From assembly GCA_029378245.1 (NCBI GenBank), contig JARKIF010000007.1, positions 1,550,001-1,614,000 on the forward strand: 64,000 nucleotides of DNA, written 5' to 3'. The position numbers and the translations under genes are program-made. Below, piece after piece: positions 22,855-34,797 of this stretch (positions are counted from its first letter, which is position 1; each line of letters starts with the position of its first letter). The notes under the pieces were generated by a model. It was not told the origin of the DNA and made no database searches. It saw only the letters and a list, made by a program, of their open reading frames with translations. Source of the DNA: Roridomyces roridus. Taxonomy: Eukaryota; Basidiomycota; Agaricomycetes; Agaricales; Mycenaceae.

Positions 22855-24234
22855 TCAGAGCGGCATCATCTGCGGAATGGGACCGGCGGGGACTATGCCA
22901 GCTGCAGCATTTTTCTGGAAGAAAGTGAGACGATGGTTGAATACGCAGACAAAATGAACCTCCGCGATGCTCGAGTACCCAGTCTTGATATGATCAAAGA
23001 ACGTCGATTCTTTGAACGCTGGGATGGTCCAGTACAGTTTCTTTAGCCATCTGCCAGGAATAAGTACTTGATGAACGCCGACGGCAAATGGACCCGACTT
23101 ACGCGTGCATGGCGGGATAATCATCCCGTATATTTCGCAAGTTGCATTTGAACAGGACAAAATACGCGACGTCGAAGCGTATCTGTTCAAGGTGAAAGAT
23201 TGAGACGAAAAGTCAACAGAGGAGATCACTCTTGACGCACAATGGTTACGAACAAGCGCACATCGGCCTCTGTTAAGCGCTCGCCCACGAGGTAGTCTTT
23301 ACCAGCTAGGATCGCCTCGATCCTATCTAGCCCCGCAAATACCTCGGTTACAGCCTTGTCGTACGCCGCCTGTTGAGTAGCAAATCCCGCTCTATAGACG
23401 CCGCTGTGTACGATATTTATTCAGTAGGTCATGATACTAAGCAGCCGAACGTACTTGTTAATGTCGGTATAAACCCACGCATTCAACTCGTCGATCTCGG
23501 GTCTGAGATCCTCAGGGTACAGATCCAGAGCCGCGTTTTCGGCCGGGATGAGGTCGTTGAATGCGGTGTTGAACATGCGGATGATTTCAGAAGACTCGTT
23601 GTTCACGACCGTGTTGAGCTTCTTGTCCCAGAGGACTGGGACGGTGAATCTAGCGAGGTGATTTTTAATTATAGGAACAAGAGGCCGAACAAATACGGAC
23701 CGAGAGTTGAATTCGGGGTCGGCAAGGAGATACAAGTCCTTGATGTAGCTCGAATTGTGCAGCGGGTCTGCTTCGGCACCAGGAAACTCGTCCACGTTTC
23801 CGAACGACCAGCCGTTGGCGCCGAACCGCGGCGAGACCACGGTAACCGCTGGGTTGGGGATCAAGATGTGCGGCAAATAAATTTGTTATCGGGACGGACA
23901 GATTATATCTTCAAGCCCCTTGAGTTTCCGGACAATTAATGCCCGCGTTGCCCAGGCTGAGAGGGAATCTTCAACAATCGCCGTGGCACACAAGAGGGAA
24001 CGTACGGCACGCGTAGGAGACGTAGAGGTGGTAGCGGTCTGAGGTTCGTCCATAAGCAGAGACCCAGCGGAGTCGCGAAGAAAACGAACCTTTCTCCGGC
24101 GCAAACTTACCCCCCTTCTCAATGAAATCGCGGAAGAGGGAGTCCTGGCGCTTGAAGCTACCATCCGCCTCGGTTTTCATCTTCTTGATATCAGTGAGCG
24201 CGGAAGTGTCTCTGGTGGTGCTTTCAGTAGCCAT
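22855..24234 (-). CDS. ECM4-type (Xi/omega-like) glutathione S-transferase
   Basis: Minus-strand gene starting [20 protein letters not shown] at 24234. Exons join as [135 protein letters not shown] and [19 protein letters not shown]. The CPWATR motif provides the catalytic Cys of glutathionyl-hydroquinone reductases, and the NNES element binds glutathione. Length and order match fungal ECM4. The expected role is reductive deglutathionylation of hydroquinones or other aromatics in the cytosol, which would fit the aromatic-metabolism genes further along, though no direct link is shown. Confidence 0.88.
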
Positions 24235-26665
24235 GGATGGAAGGGTCTCAGTCTGTTGATACTCGAGGGATCAGAGTTGCAGTACTTAAACGCAAGACAT
24301 AAATAGGGGGATGACTAAAACCTTTAGCTTACGATGCCGCCATGCATTACAAAGCGCGGTGTCCCGTGGCGCTCAGTGCCGCTTCGGATTCGCCGTAGCC
24401 GACCGTAGCCGACCAGCGTTCAAAGTTCATCCTTTGTCGGGTTCCCGCTTTTCTTCGAAAAGGGAAAGCTGAATAGACTCCCGACCACGCTCGGAGCCGG
24501 GAGGGTACCAGTGCGTACTATTCGGGTTAAATCTGTCCTCTACCCCAAGTTAAGCATACATATCTCAGCTTAGTGAAAGGGCGGCAAGCCATCAATGACT
24601 TACCAACGATGCCAAGTACCTCTGTGGCAATTTGGCTCGCGGCGCCAGTATGAGTAGTATTAGGATTCTGACTGACTGACGTCCTCGAGAAGGCCTAGTA
24701 CCTTGGCGAAATGAAGGCGAAAAGTAAGTACCGGATCGAGGCATAGCGTTGGGCGTCATACAACTTGCAAAGGCTGGCACAAGGAACGGCCCGTTCCACA
24801 CGGATCTGGATCAAATTAAACTCCAAGGAAGTTGCCGATGATGAAATAGAAGCGTATAACACTGGCCTACGCCGCGGCACTCTTGCGGTATTCTGTGCTC
24901 TTCTCGTCTTCTGCACACCAGGTAGGAAATCATCCAGTGCCGGGGAAGCACGGAAAAGGAGCAACGCACCACCACATGTTCAACAAACTTCCAGTAAACG
25001 GCGTCATGCATGGCCCAGTGGCAGAAAAAGCACAAGTTCGTCCAAATTTAATGCTTGGAGTCGGCTTGGATGTCGCATCCCCGAGGTACCATACGGCGGA
25101 TCCCGTACCTACTGACGCCACTCCCTCCGATGAGTCCCGTGGAGGGATACTCCGGGTGTTGCCGAGATTCAGATGAAAATGAGGCGAACAGGTATTAGAT
25201 GTATGCACACCACACGGACGCTGAAGCAATATTGACGACTTTATTACCGCCCATTGACATCAGCAGACTCCAGAGGGACGCGCGACTTGTACACATATAG
25301 ACCACCGACCATGCCCGGTTCGACAAGTGCCAGTTTTTTGTCTTCGGCTGTGTGAAGCTACCTCGGTAAAACGAGTGCAAGAAGCGAAGCGAGTGTACTG
25401 CCATACTACACACCAGTTGGAGCTCGGATCTCAGCAAGAAGCCGTGGACATATGCAGTTCGTTCGGAATCAGCAAGTCTTCTCGTCGTTTGCGAGAGTAA
25501 ATATATCCCCCAGTGGTCGGGCACGAACGGAGGAAAGAGAGTAGTGACGACGGATGGACCTCCCCACCAAGCGGCTGCACAATTTCCCTCATTGACAGAA
25601 GCTATCCATCAACTTCGACGCGTGAGTGATGGCAGAAAAGCACAAGAACTTGATCGAATTGCCGCGTCTTGGGTCGGGGAGTATCCCGAAAGTAACATGT
25701 GTTCATGAAGATCCCGCCGGCGTCGTGTGTGCTGCGCAATGTTTTGAGACTTGGCTCCGAGGCGAGTGCAAGTTGGCCGCTGCAAAAGGATGACGCATGC
25801 ATGCGTGGCGCCGCAAAACCAATCATAACTTGTCCGATCGGCCACCGTGGTGGAATAGTGAACGGCGTCTCATTCTGCCAGGATTGAGTCGGTGGAAGAT
25901 GGTTGTTGGAGAGTGAGAGATAGCGAAGCCTGACATGAATCCGATAAGATGTTTGTTACGGTCCGAAAAGACGAAGACAGCTTGGATGGTTGCCGGAGTG
26001 GATAGACATCGACAGACATCGACGTGGACCCATAATAACCCACAAATACTGCAAGCCGGTACTCTAGGTGTTGCTGAACTGCGAATTTTGCTCCAGGGCC
26101 TTGGTGCATGGTATATTGCCTTGGTGCAGTGAGAAGTTTGTTCCAAGAAAAACTGGAAAAAAGGTGACTTTGCGATCAGATCTCAGAGCATCTCACGACC
26201 GCCGATGATGCTCTCTCTCTCTCTTCCTTCACCCGTCCGTGGCATCCGATGGAATCCGTACCAGGTCGGACTCCGGTGAACTGAAACCTGCACGAGGGGC
26301 TCCCCGCGCATTGTTTTTAGACCGGTCCTGGGAAGCAGGGGTTTTGCAGTGGTACCGGTATGAGCCGGTGGTATCCGCGTAATATCGTTGGCCCATGCTC
26401 GTCCGTGACCCCAAGGAAGCTGTCCGCTGCCGTCGCCCGCTGATTGCAAAGGTATTTCAATTTCGCGCGTAAATTGGTCCCGCTGCTTGGCACCGTACCA
26501 ATTGCGTCTCCCCTTTGTTTCCCAGCTCGGTCAGAAACAACGTAACGTCTAATCCAACGGGTTGCGCGCGACACCCCTCAGATTATTCGATCAAGACATC
26601 CTCCGGATCTTGCCTAGTTATATAAACCCCCGCTACCCCGGAGTAAAATTCAAAACACATTCCCC
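24235..26665. other. Long gene-free stretch
   Basis: About 2.4 kb. I found no frame on either strand with codon pattern, splice structure and family resemblance good enough to call. It holds the promoter of the GST gene at one end and of the P450 gene at the other. It may contain decayed repeat DNA. Confidence 0.5.
26619..26626 (+). promoter_or_regulatory. TATA-like box of the P450 gene
   Basis: TATATAAA about 47 nt before the ATG at 26666. Inferred from sequence and spacing. Confidence 0.45.
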
Positions 26666-28435
26666 ATGTCTTACCTCCAACAACTCCCTACCGTCCTTCT
26701 CACTGCGGCCGCTGTCCCACTCGGTATCGCATTCGTCCACCTCGCCATTTACCTCGTCGACCCGTATGGCATTCGCCAATACCCTGGGCCCCTCCTCGCC
26801 AAGTTCTCCGACGCCTGGCTAGGCTGGATTTCCCCGCACGGGCACCGTTCAGAGATTATCCATGAAATGCATCTTCGATACGGTGCGTAGCTGGCTGGTG
26901 ATGTCAATAGCTCCCGCATCTAACACCTCCCCAGGACCCTTCGTTCGCATATCTCCCTCAGAGGTCTCGGTCGCAGACCCGGACGCCCTCGCCGTCGTCT
27001 ACGCACACGGAAACGGTGCCCTCAAGTCCAAATTCTACGACGCCTTTGTCTCCATTCAACGCGGCCTTTTCAATACTCGCGACCGCAAGCAACATGCCCG
27101 CAAGCGCAAAATCGTGTCTCACATCTTCTCACAAAAGAGCGTCCTCGAATTCGAGCCCCACATCCGTCTCTACGTTGGCCAGCTTCTTTCGCAATGGGAC
27201 CGCCTGTACGAGGGTGCCTCCAAAGGTCTCTCGGGCGACGATGGCGACGGCGGGTGGGTTGGCCGTGGTGGCCGTCTATGGCTAGATTGCCTGCCATGTG
27301 CGTCTGCTATGCAATACATTCGTCGCAATTGTCACTAACCGCTATATTCAAGGGGTCAATTACCTCGCCTTTGACATTATCGGCGATCTCGCTTTTGGTG
27401 CGCCATTTGGCATGATTGAGGCCGCGCGTGACCAAGCGCCCGTTCCCGTCGACGGTCCCGCGGACGTGGCATTCTCGGGCAAGGAGGAAGAGGTCAAGCA
27501 CATCCCCGCTGTGGCCGTCCTCAATGGGCGTGGCGAGTACTCGATGTCGATGGGTGTGATCCCAGGCTGGGTTCGCCCTCTCATGCGCCGCTTTGTCCCT
27601 TGGTACAGCCGCGGTCTGCAAGACGTCAAACACCTTGCGGGTATCGCCATCGTTGCTGTCGGGAAGCGTCTCGGGACGCCCACAGACCGCGTGGACTTGC
27701 TTAGCAAGCTGCAGGCTGGCACGGATGACTTTGGCAACCCCATGGGACGTGCAGAGCTTACTGCCGAGGCGCTCACGCTGCTCATCGCTGGGTCCGATAC
27801 GACATCAAAGTGCGTTTCAGATCCTCCTTTTGTTCTTTCCCGACTGACTGAGAACCCATAGCTCGACGTGTGCTATCATCTACTACCTCGCCAAGAACCC
27901 CGCGGCACAGAAAAAGCTGCAGGCAGAGCTGGACGAACAGCTGGGCACGGAGGACGAGAAGGTTGCGAACGGCGAGCAGGTCAAGCGTCTTCCCTACCTC
28001 GACGCGTGCATCAACGAGGCTCTGCGGCTGCACTCCACCTCGGCTCTAGGACTTCCGCGCATCGTTCCCGAAGGTGGCCTCGTCATTGGCGAGCACGCCT
28101 TTGCCGAGGGTACCGTGCTGAGCGTGCCGAGCTTTACGATCCACCGGGACCCGAATGTGTGGGGCGCAGACGTCGAGGCCTTCCGCCCCGAGCGGTGGTT
28201 CGAGGAGGACAAGAAGGAAGCGATGCAGAAGACTTTCAATCCCTTCTCCGTCGGACCCCGCGCGTGTGTGGGCCGGAATCTCGCTTCGTTGGAGCTGCAG
28301 ATTATTTGTGCGTCGATTTTGAGGCGGTTCCACTTTGTGTTGGAGAAGCCGGATGAGGAGTTGGAGACGCGCGAGGGATTTTTGCGCAAGCCGTTGCATT
28401 GCCATGTTGGGATTATGCGTCGGGATACGTTGTGA
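26666..28435 (+). CDS. CYP53-like cytochrome P450 (putative benzoate 4-monooxygenase)
   Basis: Starts MSYLQQLPTVLLTAAAVPLG, an N-terminal membrane anchor, then YPGPLLAKFSDAWLGWIS. Introns fall near 26883-26934, 27298-27351 and 27810-27860. P450 landmarks in order: helix C region RDRKQHARKRKIVSHIFS, helix I LTLLIAGSDTTSN, helix K EALRLHS, PERF-type FRPERWF, and the heme loop FNPFSVGPRACVGRNLASLE with the thiolate Cys. The heme loop and FDIIGDLAFGAPFGM closely resemble CYP53 enzymes, which para-hydroxylate benzoate in the ER. It sits next to a Zn2Cys6 regulator and an aromatic-type aldehyde dehydrogenase, as would suit benzoate or related aromatic acid catabolism. The subfamily call is from motif memory. 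Confidence 0.88.
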
Positions 28436-29649
28436 GGTGGAGAAAAGTTATTGGCTACCCTTTCTTTTTCTTTCTTTCTTGATATCTTGCAAGTAATGTA
28501 CTTTATCATTTGTATGAGTATGTAGGAATATGTAACGAATCGAATTGCCTTGGCACAACATTTGGATGACTTAGGTTCATGTTCTCTTCTACCAGCGTCA
28601 CTTATCTTGTTTCATTGCTCGTTCCTCGCGGTTCTCGAGCACTGAAGAGGTTCCGAGCTGGCTGAAACTTAAAGGAAGGACTCGGGACGTTGTTAGACTC
28701 GACACCAGCGGCACGCGGCGGAAACCATCACGAAAATCCGGCAATCTTGTGTGCGATGATGAGGGTCCTGATCCGGCGGCCAGTGCATCAACGGCGCGTA
28801 GCTGTTCCTTGATGACAATCGATCAAAGCTGTTCCGCACCTCGGCTTACAAGGGTTGATCCGCCTTTGCCTTTCCCGCCTCATGCTCTAATAAATTCCTT
28901 GAAGCTGAACCACTCGCCTGGTTTCGTTCCTGGTATACGCGCCAAGTGAATTGCACAAGAGCGCATTCCAGTGGCTCATGATTCGTCAAGGAAGCAATGG
29001 TTCCAACTTCTAGGATCGGTACCACCTTTTCTGGTCATTCTTCTCTGGGACCACTACACATATCGTCGGGCCCGCTTGCCACGGTTTGCGTGCCTTACCA
29101 TTACAGCCGGGAAACGGTCCATGTATTCGTGGCAAGACTCTCGCGGTCCCTCGCGGCACCGACAATATCCTGGGTAGCCGCGGAGACTATCAAGTCGGTG
29201 TTAAAAACACTCAGGCGTTTGAGCGGCTTTCAGTGGCGGGATGTCGACGTGGGCCGGTCCGAGGTGAGTCCGCGCCGCTTCCCAGCTTCTCTTCTTATGG
29301 CATTCTCCAGAACGCCGCCCACCGCAGGCACGCATCAGCCTGTGACGTGCTCAGCGTCCAACATCGTCCTGGACGCCAGAGCACAGCGCCGGACGGTACC
29401 GCATTTCTTGCCAGGAGTGCTGCCATATACTTCACCCGAGTGACATAGATGTAATAAAATTCCCTCGCCCGTGTGTCGTGTCTTCTCGGCATCACACCTC
29501 GAAAGAGCCGCCCATATTTATTTTCTCGTTTTCGCTCCCACATGGCCTGTTTGTGCGGCAGAAACTTTTTCTGATGAGCGGCGCGCTTCCCGTTATAAAT
29601 CTTGTTTCCGTCTGTCGTCTGCGGGGTGCCAGCGACCCGTCACTGGGAA
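28436..29649. other. Intergenic region upstream of the Zn2Cys6 regulator
   Basis: About 1.2 kb with no supported gene; short frames only. It probably holds the promoter of the regulator gene. Confidence 0.5.
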
Positions 29650-32600
29650 ATGCAAGAAACGGCCACTGGCTCCACATACTCTTCCAATGGACCGCGCAAG
29701 TCGCAAGTAACCTCCTGCGCCGAGTGCCGTAGACTCAAGCTTCGGTGTGTGCTGTCGTTTTTCTTCCGTAATTGAATAGGGAGATGACCCGTTCCCAGTT
29801 GCGATCGAGTCTTCCCATGTTCCTCGTGCATGCGAAGGGGATGCGCCAACTTGTGCCCCACCGGAACATTGGAAAAAGGCAAGCGTGGCTTCCTCAAGAG
29901 GTTGGAGCAGTCTCTGCCCTCCAAGGGAGCGGGGGATGAACACACCGAGGTCGCCATGTTTGTGGCGCGTGACAGTGCCATGTCTAAACGTATTCAAGAG
30001 CTCGAAGCGGCGTTGTCGGGGTAAAGCGTGTGTGTTTCCCTCAGTTGTCTCGGCTGACTTGTGTTTGAGGGCGGGGATCGCCATCCCAGGACCCAGTACT
30101 CCTGGTGCTGAGCCGGCAAGCGACGGACGAGCCAAGCGGCCCCGTACCTCGTCGTTCTCGGATTCCGTGTCTCCTACGTTGGCTCCTCCGAGGGACAAGG
30201 GCTCTACAGTGGACACCAACGACGTCACCCTGGGTTTGGGAACACTCACCATTGACTCCGTGGATAATCGCTCACGTTACATTGGTCCTTCGGGCGGTGC
30301 ATCATACTTGGCTTCCGATCTCTGGAAAGTGCACAGACGGCGAGATTCCGAGGACGTTGACAGCTCTGTCACGCGCAATCTGGTGAGCAGGTACCCTCTC
30401 AAGCCTGTCCATCGCTCATTCCGAGGCAGGATTTCGGTATAGGTCGGTCGAATCGGAGTATTGGTATCAAGTTGACCCAAAATTAGAAGACCCTGACCGC
30501 TCCAGATCTCCGATTGAGACAGAGGTGCTTGCGAAAATGAGTTGCCTTCCGCCGCGAGACGAAGCTGTTCGGATTGCTACATTGTACTTCAAGAACGCAT
30601 CGTTCATGTAGGCATTTCGTTTTGATGGTTTCGGAGTTGAAACCGGTTTAGGTACGAAATTATCCCAGAAGATATATTCTTCAATGACCGCCTTCCCGCC
30701 GTTTATCCCGATGCAGCGACACCGTGCCGGCCAGCAAACCTGCATGTCCTCTCCCTGTGCGCTATTGTGCTTGCTCTTGGCGCCTTCTTCGACCTGTCCG
30801 TGCCCAGTTATCAAGTGCAACACAGAGCGGAAGAATTCTACGACCTCGCGGCAGTGGCACTCAATATATCTCTTCCCTTGTCACTGGACACGATCCCAGC
30901 TGTTCAGACTCTGCACCTGATGGTGTTGTACTTTTTGAGTACCAGAGGGGAGAGTGGCGGAGAATCGGCATGGCAACTTCTCGGGATGGCGATGCGCTCC
31001 CTTCAAGCGCAAGGATGCCATCGCGATGGGGCACGGTGGGGTTTGTCTCCCCGGGAACTTGAAGAGCGGAGACGTGTTTTTTGGGAGACGCACATATATG
31101 ATCGATTGGTGTGTATCCGTCTTTGAATATTCCCAATTGACCTCAGCTGCAGCAATCCTTTACATTCGGACGGCCGTATGCGCTGGGTGACGCTCACCGT
31201 AAGTTTTCTTTTTCGACAGAGTCTGCATTTTCCGACCAAGCCAGATGATTGTGAAATGCCCCAATCCTCCAACACGCCGCTTCCCTCCGACACGGATCCC
31301 ACCGATTCAACATGGTCATATACTCGCTGGCATCACCATAAATTCCGGTTCGCATTCTTGCTCGGTCGTATCGTCGATCTCGGTTTCAGCGCCAAGCACC
31401 CGACATATTCCGTCATCATGCAACTCGACCGCGAGATCAACGAGCATTACGATAAACTCCCTGCTTGGATGATATTCGATGCTGTCAAAAATCCAGTCAA
31501 GGAGTTGGCCTCTCAAGCCGCACCGGACGCAGACCTCCGAAAAAATGCACAGCTGGCGTCGCTTGCGAACATGTATTTCTTGACATTGTTGCACCTCCAT
31601 CGGGGCCCCTTTTGCCGGGTGTTGATGCTGGGTCAGAAGCATCTCATAGACTCGCCGTATTCTGCGAGCATCAAGAATCTTGTCGGCGTAAATAATATTT
31701 TCTTCTATCGTTTATCCGAGTTTACCTTTGATTTCCAGGCTGCGCGTGCAATCATCAATATCGTACGAGGATTATACGCGCTCCATCCAGGTTGTTCAAT
31801 TTCCGATATCTTGGCTGGGACTGATTCCATTCCAAGCTTTAACGAGTCGAATGTGGTACTGGATTTTCCACTCGTTCACAGCGGCTGTCTGCCAAGCCGT
31901 GCTTGTCATACTTGCACCTTCGCATCCACTGTCGCCTGCAGCATTTGAAAGCATGCAAGCTGCCCTGGAGTTGTACGAGCGAGCAGACGGCGAGCGCGCC
32001 AAGTCGGCGGCGATCCGCCTCGGCTTGCTGGCCGGCAAGGCGAGAGCGACGATGGAGGCGTATCGGCTCACACAAACAGTTCGCAAGGCTCCTGCCTCGG
32101 GACCGGCTGATCTAAAGCTGCAGTTTCCGACCTCGAATATCCGCGGGAACCCGGAGGATCTTTTGGGCATGACGACAAAGTTGATTAGGACCCAGACGAA
32201 CGATAGCATCTCTTCGTCGTCGTCCATGTCGCCTTCGTCTTCGCACTCGCATTCGTCTCGGCCCATGAGTAACGAACCTGGGACCGGCGGGTACCAGTTC
32301 GGATCGGATGCGCCTGGGCCTGGATTCCAATTTCGACCACCTGGGAATCAGAATCACTGGATTATGGGCTCCAACAGCTCGCCGAACTCGGTGCCTTTAA
32401 CACCAGCGGTGTCCGGACGCAATATCATGGACTGGACCGACTTCTCTTCTTCGAACGTTGTTATCCACAGCCCGAACCCGCAACCAGCAGTGGCATTTAC
32501 TGGGTTCCAACATATGCCTGCTACGTCACTGGACCCCTCTCTGTATCTTTCTGTTGACGGGTTCGACTTGTCAGGCTTTATACAGAGCGGAGCGAATGCG

Positions 32601-32834
32601 TGGATGTTTGACCGTTCGTCTGAGATGGGCTCCGACGAGGTGAGTTTGGTATTTGAACGGTCGTTCATGAATGACGAGATCAAATACAGGACCTTCGCCT
32701 TCATGAAACCTGGCCCGCTCAGATGCGGTCGTAGCCGCAGACGGACGATTGTAATGTATCTGCTCATATGCCCTTGTACTTTTAACGCATTTCCGCCGTT
32801 CTTAGCTTCCGGTCTTTTCTCATGCCGTGTTTGA
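29650..32834 (+). CDS. Zn2Cys6 transcription factor with fungal-specific regulatory domain
   Basis: Exon 1 starts MQETATGSTYSSNGPRKSQ. The zinc cluster spans the first intron (29745-29798): CAECRRLKLR, then CDRVFPCSSCMRRGCANLC, giving the six Cys. After PTGTLEKGKR a short coiled segment includes MSKRIQELEAALSG. Later exons provide a basic KRPRTSSF stretch, then the Fungal_trans region: YPDAATPCRPANLHVLSLCA, HLMVLYFLST, WQLLGMAMRSLQAQGCHRDG, ELEERRRVFWETHIYDRL, TFGRPYALGDAH. The C-terminal third is Ser/Pro/Gly-rich, typical of activation domains. The 3' end is uncertain: a GTGAGT at 32640-32645 could splice to a stop at 32734, otherwise the frame runs to 32834. It lies between the P450 and the SnoaL/ALDH genes, so local regulation is plausible. 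Confidence 0.82.
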
Positions 32835-33292
32835 TTTTCTTCGGGGGTTTTCAGCACCGAGGGACTCTTGAATCTATCCTTGATAGCTCTCGCGACACGG
32901 CGGACGCAATGCGGGTTTTGTCATTAGCAAAGCGTATTTTTGCGGCGTGCAAAGGCTTCCTGAGATGAAATGAGATCGACCGCGTCTCTGGCGCGCAGAT
33001 GGTGTGGAGACCAGTGAAATAAAGATGGACCCGTCTTCTTTTTCCGCCGATATGCAATCTAATGGAGCGCACGGGTCTTAGAGCCGTGGGTATCAGTCCG
33101 ATCTGGTCACGGAATTTCGCAGGATATAAAAAAGAGGATATTTTTGCGCCTTCCCCTCGTCCCTTATCCGGCCTTGCCTTTCCTCCCCATCCCTTACCTC
33201 AGAGTCCGCCTTTGCCAGGACGTGTGGTATAACGCCGAAGTTTGTCCTGTTTGCCTCGGGATTTGTTTGAGTATTGACTGCGCGATAGAAAG
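32835..33292. other. Intergenic region
   Basis: About 460 nt upstream of the SnoaL-like gene. No gene seen; presumed promoter. Confidence 0.45.
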
Positions 33293-34130
33293 ATGCCTGA
33301 CCTTCATTCTTTGCCTGCTGGAACGCGCCCGACAAACGCGATTCGGAATAATGGCCCCGACGAATTGGCGCTGGAACGGTTTAAGCTTCGAGAGCTCGCT
33401 GAGGGGTGGCCTCTGTATAGGTGCGTTTCGGCAACTCGACGCTGCTGTGCTTTACTTATAGTGTTCAACCAAAGGGACGCTCGCGAGTGGGAGAACTTTA
33501 GATCCCTATTCCACCCAGGAGCGTTCGTCTACACTACATGGACTGGACGCATTGGCGTCGAGGATTTCATTACCGTGTCCAAGGATGGAATGGACGAGGG
33601 GGCGTTCATAATGCATCGGGTCCATGGCTCGTCTGTGGACTTGGCTGGACGCCGTGCGGTGGTCAAGATGAAGGCGACCATCACCCAGCGGTTTGAGCTG
33701 CCCCCCGATAGGTGAGCACCATCACTTTTATTCAGTTCCCGTTCAAATGGTTGTCTAGCATCGAAGTTGACGCTGAAGCAGACTGTCGGTGCGTCATCGG
33801 AGTGTTTTGACGAGTGGCGTATACTGATTGAGAGGAAGGTTCTGTTTCTTTTTCGAAAAGGACGACATGGGAACATGGGGTGCACGATTCGTGCGTCATT
33901 TCTACGAAAAGGACAAGCTGATCGCTGTGAATCCACAACGCGTTCCTGTCATCGACGCGGAGAAGCTGCGCGTCTTTCCCGTGGGGTATAAATACCTGGC
34001 ATACTGCCAAGAGGAATGCATGCCGGGTATCAAGGTCAAGCGCGACATGCCTGGGATACGGGGCGAGGAGCACGATAAACTTTTGTGGCAAGCCAAGGCT
34101 TGGCTGGACGGACAGGATATTGAGATATAG
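33293..34130 (+). CDS. SnoaL-like (NTF2-fold) domain protein
   Basis: Starts [20 protein letters not shown], followed by [20 protein letters not shown] (joined over an intron near 33420-33470) and [20 protein letters not shown]. Then [51 protein letters not shown], and after another intron [20 protein letters not shown] and [20 protein letters not shown]. The end is [11 protein letters not shown]. The W-E-x-F-R-S-L-F-x-P-x-A core and the following strands are those of SnoaL-like proteins, a small alpha+beta barrel found in cyclases, hydratases and accessory proteins of aromatic and polyketide metabolism. The substrate cannot be read from sequence. Its position beside the ALDH, P450 and regulator suggests a shared pathway. 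Confidence 0.75.
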
Positions 34131-34797
34131 GGCTTGTTACATTGCAAATCAAAAAGGTTGTGCTTGTGTCTGTGTATCCTGTTCAACCATTCCGTCAAAA
34201 TTCAACCGTGGGAAGATTATATTTGACAACCAACTCCTGTGCGACTGGCTTTGGGCCGCATCGACGTCCCGATTCATGCAAGGAAAATTATCTTTTAACT
34301 CAGAATGGCCGAGTGGTCTGAGAGATCTGAGCCGCTTTAATGTCTAGGTTCGATTGGAACCGCGGCGGGCGCGGTGAACCGAGTCTTACTTTCATGTTGC
34401 CTTATAAAGACCGATCTTCGATCCCTCTGAGCCCATGGGGTTTGAAACAGGCCGCCCCTTCAAATTCAATAAGCACCTCCGTACTTCCACAAATGATCCG
34501 CCCGTTGTCCGCCCGCGGAAAATTGAATTGGTGGTGTCCGAGTCGAGAGTCGAGTAGAGCGTCGAGCAGTCTGGAATCTAGATCAGGGTGATGAATCGTT
34601 GTGAGCCAGCACAGTGGCGTTTTTGCTGAGACCCAGGTTTGCAGGAGATGAAAGAATTGGTATCGGCCTAGCCGCGTGACGCTGGCGGTGGCAAGGCGAG
34701 GGAAAATCACAAGATCAACCAATAGAATTCACTTCATTTGATCGGCTTACATAACGTCCTTCTTATACTCAATGTCGACAGCTCTTCCCAGCACTAC
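34131..34797. other. Intergenic region with tRNA-like fragment
   Basis: About 670 nt without a coding frame I trust. It contains a tRNA-like A/B-box pair at 34306-34357 and the ALDH promoter. Confidence 0.45.
34306..34357 (+). other. tRNA-like fragment with A-box and B-box
   Basis: TGGCCGAGTGG (34306-34316) is a textbook A-box of Leu/Ser-type tRNAs, and GGTTCGATTGG (34347-34357) resembles a B-box. About 30 nt separate them, too few for an intact Leu/Ser tRNA, and I could not fold a full cloverleaf. Best read as a tRNA relic or the head of a SINE. Confidence 0.3.

Noticed and set aside
24700..25230. Several 70-115-codon frames on both strands in the long gene-free stretch
   Set aside because: No convincing splice signals, conserved motifs or start context; the overlapping frames on both strands look random.
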